A stretch of 56,422 bases of DNA from an uncultured Pelagibacteraceae bacterium (GTDB lineage: Bacteria; Pseudomonadota; Alphaproteobacteria; Pelagibacterales; Pelagibacteraceae), in assembly GCA_902553555.1 (NCBI GenBank), contig CACDLE010000001.1:160965-217386 (forward strand), given 5' to 3'. Shown one piece after another: positions 17,153 through 24,447 of the stretch. Position numbers and translations under genes: made by a program. Under the pieces are notes generated by a model. It was not told the origin of the DNA. It ran no database searches and saw only the letters and a list, made by a program, of their open reading frames with translations. Position 1 is the first letter of the stretch. Each line of letters begins with the position of its first letter.

Positions 17153-17806
17153 TTATCTTTTGTTAAGAAATAAAATTCTGACGATCTTGTAAGCAATATA
17201 TCCGCCTAAAACTTCAGCTAAAATGTAACTCGGTGTATTGATAAAGTTTATCCCAGTAAACGTGTCTGTAAAGGTTCTGGCTATAGCAACTGCGGGATTA
17301 GCAAAAGAAGTAGAAGACGTAAACCAATATCCAGCCGAAATAAATGCCCCAACAGATGATGCGACTACAATTTTTCCACTTTTAATTGTTCCAAAAATAA
17401 TAAAAATTAATCCAAAAGTCGCAATTATTTCAGCAGTAAAAATATTTATGCCGGGCCTCATTTTTCTGGAAAGTTCAATTATACTTTGATCAAACATAAA
17501 GTTTGCAAGCATTACTCCCAACATACAACCTAAAATCTGTGCTGTATAATAATTTATTAAATCTTTTCTTTTCGTTTTGCCCGCAAAAAACATACATGTT
17601 GTAACGACTGGATTGAAATGTGCTCCAGAAACATCCGCAAGACTTGCAATAAGAACAAATAAACCGGCACCTGTTGCCAATGTATTTGCAATTAACATTA
17701 AAGCAGTATCATTAGTTAAATTTTCAGCCATAATCCCTGAGCCTACGATGATCATCACTAAGAAAGCACAACCTATAAATTCAGCTAAAAAAATTTTATT
17801 ACGCAT
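17153..17806 (-). CDS. aqpS: Aquaglyceroporin, probable arsenite channel (AqpS type)
   Basis: A protein of 217 residues with six membrane helices and two half-helices of the MIP family. The first selectivity box reads NPV (residues 65-67, SGAHFNPVV) in place of NPA; the second is the standard NPA (170-172, FANPAVAIAR). It overlaps arsC by eight bases. Alphaproteobacterial ars operons that pair arsC with an aquaglyceroporin detoxify arsenate by reducing it and letting arsenite leave through the channel without a pump; this operon fits that design. Water or glycerol transport is the alternative. Confidence 0.85.
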   Translation of the reverse strand: MRNKIFLAEFIGCAFLVMIIVGSGIMAENLTNDTALMLIANTLATGAGLFVLIASLADVSGAHFNPVVTTCMFFAGKTKRKDLINYYTAQILGCMLGVMLANFMFDQSIIELSRKMRPGINIFTAEIIATFGLIFIIFGTIKSGKIVVASSVGAFISAGYWFTSSTSFANPAVAIARTFTDTFTGINFINTPSYILAEVLGGYIAYKIVRILFLNKR

Positions 17807-18230
17807 CTTTAATCCAATCTTCTATTTTTTTTTCAATTATGTTGTAAGTGTTAGCAATTATTGAATTTATTTCATCATCGCTTTTAGCTTTTTGAATTTT
17901 TACAACGGGATCATCCAAATCCCAGTGGATTATTTTATCTTTTTCAGGCCATACAGGACAAACCTCATTATTTGCATTCGAACAAACTGTAAATACCTGG
18001 TAAAATTTTATATCGTTTTTTAAAAAATCATTAAAATTTTTTGAATAATAACCAGATAGATCAAAGTTTCTGTTTTCAAGAAATTTCTTTACATGTTCAT
18101 TTATTTTTCCAGATGGTTTGCTACCAGCACTAAAAGCTTTAAATTTTTTTTTATATTTATTGTCCATAATTGTTTCTGCAATAATACTTCTTGCTGAGTT
18201 TCCAGTACAAACAAAAAGTATATTTTTCAT
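17799..18230 (-). CDS. arsC: Arsenate reductase ArsC (low-molecular-weight phosphatase type)
   Basis: A protein of 143 residues with the phosphatase-like anion loop C8-TGNSA-R14 and the redox cysteine pair Cys83 and Cys91 (TVCSNANNEVCP), the arrangement of thioredoxin-linked ArsC of the Staphylococcus type. The conserved Asp loop is in WDLDDP near 103-108. It reduces arsenate to arsenite. It overlaps the downstream channel gene and directly follows a small membrane-protein gene, forming one three-gene transcript. Arsenate enters cells by phosphate carriers such as the Pst system at 7-11.5 kb, which gives a sensible reason for this placement. Confidence 0.9.
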   Translation of the reverse strand: MKNILFVCTGNSARSIIAETIMDNKYKKKFKAFSAGSKPSGKINEHVKKFLENRNFDLSGYYSKNFNDFLKNDIKFYQVFTVCSNANNEVCPVWPEKDKIIHWDLDDPVVKIQKAKSDDEINSIIANTYNIIEKKIEDWIKDA

Positions 18231-18470
18231 TTAAAAAATACCCTGGCTATAAGAATATTTTATTATTCCAGCAATCATTATAGGTATTTGTAGTGAAAAA
18301 TTCATTAGCAATGGATTGTCCTTAGTTATCTTACCGACAATTGTCCATCCAATAATTCCTAAACCGTGTGGCACCATACTGTAAGGATAATAATCTAAAT
18401 AAAAAGTTAATATTCCAAACAATGTTAAAACTGTGCTTATCCACTTCAAATATTTGATTGATATGACCAT
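18231..18470 (-). CDS. Small membrane protein heading the arsenic operon
   Basis: A protein of 79 residues with about three hydrophobic stretches (SIKYLKWISTVLTLFGILTF, a middle GLGIIGWTIVG and a C-terminal IPIMIAGIIKYSY). I recognise no family. Translation is well supported by AAGGAGGT before the ATG, the best ribosome site in the window. It ends one base before arsC starts, so it is the first gene of the arsenic operon. It has no cysteines and so is unlikely to bind arsenite by thiols; a helper of the channel or an unrelated membrane protein are both possible. Confidence 0.75.
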   Translation of the reverse strand: MVISIKYLKWISTVLTLFGILTFYLDYYPYSMVPHGLGIIGWTIVGKITKDNPLLMNFSLQIPIMIAGIIKYSYSQGIF

Positions 18471-18490
18471 TTTTTACCTCCTTTCAAGTT

Positions 18491-18511
18491 TATTATAGAA
18501 TTGTTAAGATT
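18491..18511 (-). promoter_or_regulatory. Likely promoter of the arsenic operon with degenerate Pho-box match
   Basis: On the minus strand a TATAAT -10 box (18492-18497) lies about 20 bases before the start of the small membrane-protein gene. The overlapping 21 bases match the plcP Pho-box-like site at 16 of 21 positions, including TTAACAATTCT, with AACA/AATA spaced 11 bases. In so AT-rich a genome a chance match is possible. Confidence 0.4.
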
Positions 18512-18518
18512 TTATGAA

Positions 18519-19025
18519 TTAGGCCGAAGATTTAACTTTTTTCTCAATAAATTCTGGTACTTCATCATCCTTATCCAGAACATCCTCTTTTTGACCCTTA
18601 GGTTGAAACGCATATAAAATGTGTAATTTACAATATGGAAATTCTTCTTCGGGTTTTCTACCGCAAAAATAAAAACTTTCTTCATTTGGATGACCTATTG
18701 GCCATTTACACGTATCTTCAGATAATTCTTCTAAAGATTTAGGGTTTTCAGGTTCAAAGTTTTTATCAAGTAATATTGATTGAAATTTTTGTTTTCTCGT
18801 TAGCGGTTGTTGAGAAGGTCTTCTCTGGATTTTATTTTGACCTGAACTAGTTCCTGAAGTATGTGAACTTTTAGAAGGAGCTCTAGCTTCTAAATTTAAT
18901 CTATGGGCTTTTCCAATTACCGCATTCCTTGTTGTGTCTCCAAGCATCTCAGCAATTTGACTAGCGGTATGACCTTTTTTCCAAAGTTCCTTTAATTTTT
19001 GTACTTTTTCGTCAGTCCAGCTCAT
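18519..19025 (-). CDS. gcrA: Cell-cycle regulator GcrA
   Basis: A protein of 168 residues. The N-terminal helix-turn-helix MSWTDEKVQKLKELWKKGHT...AEMLGDTTRNAVIGKAHRLNL is the diagnostic GcrA DNA-binding domain. A low-complexity Ser/Gln linker (about 45-75) leads to a C-terminal domain with Cys residues (DTCKWPIGHP, FCGRK, YCKLH) that resembles the RNA-polymerase-binding part. In other alphaproteobacteria GcrA recruits sigma-70 polymerase to promoters methylated at GANTC by CcrM. A 14-base palindrome lies just before its start. It is a lone gene, divergent from the ABC permease. Confidence 0.93.
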   Translation of the reverse strand: MSWTDEKVQKLKELWKKGHTASQIAEMLGDTTRNAVIGKAHRLNLEARAPSKSSHTSGTSSGQNKIQRRPSQQPLTRKQKFQSILLDKNFEPENPKSLEELSEDTCKWPIGHPNEESFYFCGRKPEEEFPYCKLHILYAFQPKGQKEDVLDKDDEVPEFIEKKVKSSA

Positions 19026-19036
19026 AATTCAACTTA

Positions 19037-19050
19037 TACTATATATAGTA
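19037..19050. promoter_or_regulatory. Perfect 14-base palindrome before gcrA
   Basis: TACTATATATAGTA, centred 18 bases before the gcrA start codon. It could be an operator, or simply an AT-rich -10 region that happens to be symmetric. Confidence 0.3.
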
Positions 19051-19088
19051 GATTAGTAAAATATATTTACAGTATTTAGTGTTTGTAG

Positions 19089-19111
19089 GGCTTTTTCAAA
19101 CATAAAAAGCC
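19089..19111. other. Hairpin in the gcrA/ABC-permease divergent gap
   Basis: GGCTTTTT...AAAAAGCC with a 7-base loop, in the leader of the ABC permease gene. The stem is mostly A-T pairs. It may be a leader hairpin or a weak stop; the remaining bases of 19026-19175 hold nothing else I can name. Confidence 0.3.
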
Positions 19112-19175
19112 TATAGTCTGAGGGTAACTAGAGTTTTACACAGTTTTTTCATAATTTAAAGTTATAAGACTATTG

Positions 19176-19988
19176 ATGGTTGAAATATCTGGAAAATATA
19201 AAATTGGAACAAGAAGATTTGGTCTAGTAAATTGGATAGGTGCTTGGACGCTTTATAAAAAAGAAGTGTTAAGATTTCTTATTGTTTGGATACAAACACT
19301 ATTTTCTCCACTCATCACATCTCTTTTATTTCTATCGGTATTATCTTTAGCAATAGGTAATGATAGAGGAGATGTTTTAGGCGTACCGTTTATTGTTTTT
19401 CTTGCGCCAGGTTTAATAGCAATGCAAATCATTCAACAAGCTTTTTCCCATTCATCATCTTCATTTATGATAGGAAAAATTCAAGGGAATATTGTAGATT
19501 TAGTTTATGCTCCTTTATCTGCTGGTGAGGTTACTTTAGCTGTAACACTTGCTTCTGTCACAAGAAGTGTATTTATTGCGTTTATTTCAATTTGTGTATT
19601 TTATTTATTTATTGATTTTGAAATTAAGAATTTTTTTACTTTGATAGCCTTTACTTTTTTATCTGCTTTTTCTCTTGGAGCTTTAGGAATAATCGCAGGA
19701 CTTTGGGCAGAAAAATTTGATCACATGGCTACAGTCACTAACTTTGTTATAATTCCTTTATCTTTTTTATCGGGTACTTTTTACTCAATAGAAAGACTGC
19801 CAGAGACATTACAAATCATAAGTAAAGCAAATCCTTTTTTCTATATGATAGATGGTTTCAGATATAGTTTTTTAGGGCAATCAGATGGCTCTATTTTTTT
19901 TGGACTAATTTATTTATCGATCTCAAGTTTATTAATTTGGTTTATTGCTTATATGTTGTATAAAAAAGGATACAAAATTAAATCTTAA
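19176..19988 (+). CDS. ABC-2 type transporter permease
   Basis: A protein of 270 residues with six predicted membrane helices. The ABC-2 family signature is seen in the C-terminal half: PLSFLSGTFYSIERLPETLQ followed by NPFFYMIDGFRYSFLG. Such permeases export lipids, polysaccharides or drugs with a partner ATPase. No ATPase gene is adjacent, so it must be elsewhere. The ATG at 19176 is preferred to the TTG directly before it. It ends two bases before argD, so it is probably co-transcribed with the arginine genes without a functional link. The substrate is unknown. Confidence 0.85.
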   Translation: MVEISGKYKIGTRRFGLVNWIGAWTLYKKEVLRFLIVWIQTLFSPLITSLLFLSVLSLAIGNDRGDVLGVPFIVFLAPGLIAMQIIQQAFSHSSSSFMIGKIQGNIVDLVYAPLSAGEVTLAVTLASVTRSVFIAFISICVFYLFIDFEIKNFFTLIAFTFLSAFSLGALGIIAGLWAEKFDHMATVTNFVIIPLSFLSGTFYSIERLPETLQIISKANPFFYMIDGFRYSFLGQSDGSIFFGLIYLSISSLLIWFIAYMLYKKGYKIKS

Positions 19989-19990
19989 AA

Positions 19991-21157
19991 ATGAGTGCTA
20001 TTTTAAAAACATACAACAGAAAAAAAATATCTTTTAAGAGAGGTAAGGGCTCTTTTCTTTACTCACATAATGGAAAAAAATATTTAGATTTCGTTCAAGG
20101 TATTGCTGTAAATAGTTTAGGACATAGCCATCCTCATTTGATTAAAGCTGTCAATTCACAAGTAAAAAAACTTTGGCATGTATCTAATGCCTTTAATATT
20201 CCTGAGCAGGAAAAACTTGCAAAAAGATTAACTCAGAAAACCTTTGCAAACTTTGTTGCGTTTCAAAATTCAGGAGCAGAAGCGACTGAACTAGCAATAA
20301 AAATAGCAAGGAAATATTTTCACTCTAAAGGAAAGCCTAATAAAAATAGAATTCTTTGTATAAATAATAGTTTTCACGGAAGAACTTTGGCAACAATCTT
20401 TGCAAGTAATAGCAAAAAAATGACCGAGGGTTTTGGTCCAAAAGTGACAGGTTTTGATCATTTTACATTTGGAAATCATAAAGATTTAGAAAAAAAAATT
20501 ACAAAAAAAACTGCAGCTATAATGGTTGAAACAATAATGGGTGAGGGCGGAATAAAAGTTATTCCAGATTTTTGCCTAAAGGGTCTTAGAAAACTTTGTA
20601 ATAAGAAAAAAATACTTTTAATTTTAGATGAAGTTCAATGTGGAGTAGGAAGATCAGGTAAATTTTTTGCTTTTGAGTACGCAAACATAAAGCCAGATAT
20701 AGTACCAATTGCTAAGGGTATAGGCGGTGGATTTCCAATTGGTGCGTGTTTAGTAAACAAAAAAGTTGCATCTACAATGAAACCAGGCTCTCATGGCACA
20801 ACATTCGGGGGAAATCCTCTTGCTATGAGTGTTGGAAATGCTGTTTTAGACGTAATTTTTAAAAAGAACTTTTTAAAAAATGTCAGAAGTATTAGTAAAT
20901 ATTTTAAAACAAAATTAAATATTATTCACATTCAAAATCAAAAAGTAATAAAAGAAGTAAGAGGAACTGGTTTATTACTAGGATTACAGCTTAAAGTAAA
21001 TCAAGCAAAATTTATAGAAAAATTAATGAAAGAAAAATTACTGACGATAAGAGCTGCTGAAAACGTAGTGAGAATATTGCCTCCATTGAACGTCTCAAAA
21101 AAAGAAATTGATCAAGCAGTGACAATTATAAATAAAGTATGTAAAAGTTATAAATGA
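19991..21157 (+). CDS. argD: Acetylornithine aminotransferase ArgD
   Basis: A protein of 388 residues, PLP-dependent class III aminotransferase. Visible are QNSGAEATELAIKIAR near 91-106, NSFHGRT near 131, LILDEVQCGVGRSGKFFAFE near 211-230 (the Asp that binds the PLP nitrogen) and the Lys of IAKGIGGGFPIGA near 241. It converts N-acetylglutamate semialdehyde to N-acetylornithine. It is followed by argF with a four-base overlap, so two arginine steps are coupled. Succinyldiaminopimelate activity, common in ArgD, is possible as well. Confidence 0.93.
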   Translation: MSAILKTYNRKKISFKRGKGSFLYSHNGKKYLDFVQGIAVNSLGHSHPHLIKAVNSQVKKLWHVSNAFNIPEQEKLAKRLTQKTFANFVAFQNSGAEATELAIKIARKYFHSKGKPNKNRILCINNSFHGRTLATIFASNSKKMTEGFGPKVTGFDHFTFGNHKDLEKKITKKTAAIMVETIMGEGGIKVIPDFCLKGLRKLCNKKKILLILDEVQCGVGRSGKFFAFEYANIKPDIVPIAKGIGGGFPIGACLVNKKVASTMKPGSHGTTFGGNPLAMSVGNAVLDVIFKKNFLKNVRSISKYFKTKLNIIHIQNQKVIKEVRGTGLLLGLQLKVNQAKFIEKLMKEKLLTIRAAENVVRILPPLNVSKKEIDQAVTIINKVCKSYK

Positions 21158-22080
21158 AAAACTTTTTAAATATTGCTGATCATTCTTCTTCTCTACTCAG
21201 AAATATAATCGAGGAGGCAAAAGAAAGAAAACTCAAAAGAGAAGTTCAGAATAAATCTTCTACAGACGCAGATAAACCTTTAGATGGAAAATCAATGATA
21301 ATGATTTTTGAAAAACCGTCGACAAGAACAAGAATATCCTTTGATTTGGCAATAAAACAATTAGGCGGTTCTTCTACGATTTTAAATCCTGATGGAATAC
21401 ATTATGGCAAAGGAGATGAAAGCTTAAAAGATACTGCCAGAGTTTTATCTGAATATGCAGACATACTAATGATAAGAACTTCTTCTCATAAAAATCTTGA
21501 GGAATTTTCTAAGTATTCAAAGATACCTGTGATAAATGGATTATCGGATCAAAGTCACCCATGTCAGGTTATGTCAGATATTTTAACTTTTGAGGAAAAT
21601 AATGGAAATATAGAGGGAAAAACTATCTCATGGATAGGTGATGGCAATAATAATATGTCTAATTCCTACATAGAGGCATCAGTGAAATTTAAATTTAACT
21701 TAAAAATTGGATGCCCAAAAAAATACAGTCCAAATTTAAAATTGTTAAAGTGGGCAAAAAAAAATAATGCAAAGATTCTTGTAACAAAAGATCCAAGAGA
21801 AGCGGCGAAAGATGCAGATTGTATTATGACTGACAAGTGGGTTTCTATGAATGATAAAGTAAATAAAAAAGCTAAAAAAAAATCATTGAAAGATTATCAA
21901 GTCAATAAAAAAATAATGAAATTGGCAAAAGGTGAGTGTATATTTATGCATTGTCTTCCTGTTGGTAGAGGCGAGGAAGTTACAGATGATATTATTGATG
22001 GAAAAAAATCAGTGGTATGGGAACAAGCTTCAAATAGAGTTCACGCTCAAAAAAGTATTATTAAGTGGTGTTTGAATTAA
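21154..22080 (+). CDS. argF: Ornithine carbamoyltransferase ArgF
   Basis: A protein of 308 residues. The carbamoyl-phosphate loop KPSTRTRISFDLA is at about 53-65, HPCQ at about 134-137 and the ornithine-binding HCLPVGRGEEV near 268-278; the last reads VGRG where many enzymes have AHRG. It condenses ornithine with carbamoyl phosphate to give citrulline. It is translationally coupled to argD. The 3' end overlaps the convergent cycM gene by four bases. Confidence 0.94.
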   Translation: MKNFLNIADHSSSLLRNIIEEAKERKLKREVQNKSSTDADKPLDGKSMIMIFEKPSTRTRISFDLAIKQLGGSSTILNPDGIHYGKGDESLKDTARVLSEYADILMIRTSSHKNLEEFSKYSKIPVINGLSDQSHPCQVMSDILTFEENNGNIEGKTISWIGDGNNNMSNSYIEASVKFKFNLKIGCPKKYSPNLKLLKWAKKNNAKILVTKDPREAAKDADCIMTDKWVSMNDKVNKKAKKKSLKDYQVNKKIMKLAKGECIFMHCLPVGRGEEVTDDIIDGKKSVVWEQASNRVHAQKSIIKWCLN

Positions 22081-22625
22081 GGTAGAGCTTTCGGGCTTGA
22101 ACTTTTTGAGTTCATATAAAGAATTACTGAAGCTCGATCTTTTTCTTTTCTTAACCCTGCAAAAGCCATTTTAGTTCCTTTAATATAGGCTTGAGGTTTG
22201 ATTAGGTATAAATTCATTTCTTCAAATGACCAATTTTTAGCGTAAGCAACCATAGCTTTGGAATAATTGTAATCAGAAACTGATCCAGCTTTTCTTCCTA
22301 TGACTCCCCAAAGATTAGGACCTATTTTATTTTTGCCATCCACAGCGATCATGTGGCATGCTGTACATTTTTTAAAAACTTTTTCACCATGGGCTAAGTC
22401 CCCCATAGCTAAAAGGGCTTTTATATCGACGGCTTCAACAACTTTTTGGACTTCTGTTGATTTGCCCTCTTTATCATCGCTAGCTTCGATTCCTTCTACT
22501 TTGTAAGCAGAAACTTTTGGCTTTTCGTTATAAAAAAGTACATCTGCAAGTTTTCCAATCCCAATTATGATAAGGGCTGTAAGTAATATTGAGGCAATAA
22601 TTTTATTTATTTCAAAACTATCCAT
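22077..22625 (-). CDS. cycM: Membrane-anchored cytochrome c (CycM/c552 type)
   Basis: A protein of 182 residues. An uncleaved N-terminal membrane helix (IIASILLTALIIIGIGKLAD, about 9-28) is followed by a charged linker and a class I cytochrome c domain with the haem site CTACH and the axial Met in KGTKMAFAG. The anchored form passes electrons from the bc1 complex to cytochrome oxidase, as CycM does in other alphaproteobacteria. The ATG at 22625 is chosen because MDSFEINKI is the usual CycM-type start; an in-frame ATG lies ten codons upstream. Confidence 0.9.
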   Translation of the reverse strand: MDSFEINKIIASILLTALIIIGIGKLADVLFYNEKPKVSAYKVEGIEASDDKEGKSTEVQKVVEAVDIKALLAMGDLAHGEKVFKKCTACHMIAVDGKNKIGPNLWGVIGRKAGSVSDYNYSKAMVAYAKNWSFEEMNLYLIKPQAYIKGTKMAFAGLRKEKDRASVILYMNSKSSSPKALP

Positions 22626-22717
22626 ATCTTGATAAGTATTTAAAACATATAACATGACTTTAAATAAAAAACTCTAAATTAAAATGTTTTTTTGCGTCTT
22701 TTTAGCCGCATAAATAT

Positions 22718-23449
22718 ATGACTGACAACGCTATTATCATCCCAACTAGACTTGAAGCTACGAGACTCCCAAACAAGCCTCTTAAAAAAATAAACGGCAA
22801 AGAAATGATACTACATGTTTATGATGCTGCAAAAAAAGCAAATTGCGGCGAGGTCATTGTCGCCACTCCAAATGATCAGATACACGATTTAATTATTTCA
22901 AACCAAGGCATTTGTATTAAAACAAAACCTGATCATAAAACAGGCACCGACAGAATTTTTGAAGTTTTTGATAAATTCCTGAAAAGAAAACCAAAAATTA
23001 TAACAAATTTACAAGGAGATATGCCTAATATTAAACCTGAAAATATAAAGACTCTCACAGACTATATGACTAAAAATTTATGTGATATAGCAACTCTATC
23101 TAGTAAATTTAAAGATCAAGCGGAAATAAATGACATTAATAATGTAAAAGTTCTAACAAATAAGAGTTTACAAGATAATAAATTCAATGAGGCAATTGAT
23201 TTTTTTAGAAGTGGCCAGATTAAAAAAGATAAATATATTTACCATCATATTGGAATTTATGCCTTTACTAAAGAAGCTTTAGTGAGGTATGTAAGTCTAG
23301 AGCAAACAAAAAAAGAATTAAATAGAAACTTAGAACAACTTAGGGCTCTCGATGCTAATATGAAAATCCATGTTGGATATACTTCTTCAGCACCATTAAG
23401 CGTTGATACAGAGGAGGATTTAGAAAACATTCAAAAGATAATGAAATAA
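22718..23449 (+). CDS. kdsB: CMP-KDO synthetase KdsB
   Basis: A protein of 243 residues. The N-terminal nucleotide loop reads IIIPTRLEATRLPNKPL, with NLQGDMPNI at about 96-104, IYAFTKEALVRY near 185-196 and the C-terminal SVDTEEDL: all KdsB marks. It activates KDO with CTP for transfer to lipid A; the transferase waaA and other lipid A genes lie at 47-52 kb. It starts 92 bases from the divergent cycM and ends one base before pheA. Confidence 0.94.
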   Translation: MTDNAIIIPTRLEATRLPNKPLKKINGKEMILHVYDAAKKANCGEVIVATPNDQIHDLIISNQGICIKTKPDHKTGTDRIFEVFDKFLKRKPKIITNLQGDMPNIKPENIKTLTDYMTKNLCDIATLSSKFKDQAEINDINNVKVLTNKSLQDNKFNEAIDFFRSGQIKKDKYIYHHIGIYAFTKEALVRYVSLEQTKKELNRNLEQLRALDANMKIHVGYTSSAPLSVDTEEDLENIQKIMK

Positions 23450-23450
23450 T

Positions 23451-24293
23451 ATGAAAAAAACAAAAATAGCATTCCAAGGTGAATTAGGCGCATATTCTCA
23501 TATCGCTGTTCAAGAGGTATTTAAAGACTGCGAAATAAAAACTTGTGCTACTTTCGAAGAGACTTTTAAAGTTGCACACGACCATGAAGATTATAAGATC
23601 ATTATCCCGCTTGAAAATTCTCTAGCAGGACGAGTAGCCGATATACATTATTTATTACCAAAATATAAACTTCAAATTCATGCAGAACATTTTCAAAAAG
23701 TAGAACATAATCTTCTTGGCAAGAAAAACGCTAGTTTAAATGATATTAAATATGTAAGAAGTCATGCACAAGCTATAGGTCAATGCCAAAAAATAATTTT
23801 GAAAAATAAATATAAAACAGTTATTTCAGCTGATACCGCAGGTTCCGCTAAAGATTTAGCCGATGGTAAAGATAAATCTATTGCTGCTATAGCATCAAAA
23901 CTTTCTGCTGAAATTTATAAATTAAAAATTTTAAAAGAAAATATAGAAGATGAGAAAGGAAATGTTACAAGATTTTTGATAATGGGTAAAAATGTGGAAC
24001 AACCTGAACTAATTAAAGGTAATAAATATATTACAACATGCATCTTCAGATTAAAAAGTGAACCAGCCGCATTGTACAAATCGCTCGGAGGATTTGCTAC
24101 GAATCAAGTTAATATGACCAAACTAGAAAGTTTTTCAGTGAAAAATACTTTTGCTCAAACAAACTTCTATCTAGACTTTGAGGGCCATCTTGATGAAAAA
24201 CCTGTTCAAAACGCTATGGAGGAACTTGGTTTTCATACAGAGAGTTTAGATATTTTAGGGGTATATAAAGCCTCCAAATTTAGGGAAAATTAG
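23451..24293 (+). CDS. pheA: Prephenate dehydratase PheA
   Basis: A protein of 280 residues, monofunctional. The N-terminal FQGELGAYSHIAV, the loop VIIPLENSLAGRV-like segment (IIPLENSLAGRVAD near 50-63) and GNVTRFL near 168-174 mark the catalytic domain; the last 90 residues are an ACT domain (KSEPAALYKSLGGF...) that normally binds phenylalanine for feedback control. It makes phenylpyruvate from prephenate. No chorismate mutase part is present, as in most alphaproteobacterial forms. Confidence 0.94.
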   Translation: MKKTKIAFQGELGAYSHIAVQEVFKDCEIKTCATFEETFKVAHDHEDYKIIIPLENSLAGRVADIHYLLPKYKLQIHAEHFQKVEHNLLGKKNASLNDIKYVRSHAQAIGQCQKIILKNKYKTVISADTAGSAKDLADGKDKSIAAIASKLSAEIYKLKILKENIEDEKGNVTRFLIMGKNVEQPELIKGNKYITTCIFRLKSEPAALYKSLGGFATNQVNMTKLESFSVKNTFAQTNFYLDFEGHLDEKPVQNAMEELGFHTESLDILGVYKASKFREN

Positions 24294-24315
24294 TCCACAA
24301 AAATTAATTCAACAC

Positions 24316-24345
24316 TTGTAGTATTCAAAACTATCTTGGTATAAT
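24316..24345 (+). promoter_or_regulatory. Promoter of the SRP RNA gene
   Basis: TTGTAG (24316-24321) and TATAAT (24340-24345) with an 18-base spacer, six bases before the predicted 5' end of the SRP RNA. Confidence 0.65.
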
Positions 24346-24351
24346 CATATT

Positions 24352-24441
24352 GAGGTTGGCATCAGGTGGATGTTTCATTAACCCGGTCAGGTCTGAAAAG
24401 AAGCAGCCGTCGTGAAAATTATTCAGGTTGTTGCCTGCCTC
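24352..24441 (+). ncRNA. ffs: Signal recognition particle RNA (4.5S, small bacterial type)
   Basis: The conserved apical core reads GGTCAGGTCTGAAAAGAAGC then AGCCG, matching the Ffh-binding tetraloop and asymmetric loop of 4.5S RNA with a few changes (TGAAAA where E. coli has CGGAAG). The ends pair as a long hairpin (GAGGTTGGCA with TGCCTGCCTC). About 90 bases long. It ends only six bases before the dnaX ATG. Confidence 0.9.
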
Positions 24442-24447
24442 TTTGAA

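Noticed and set aside
18969-19175. GANTC (CcrM) methylation site control of gcrA
   Set aside because: I found no GANTC site in the gap before gcrA when reading it by eye.
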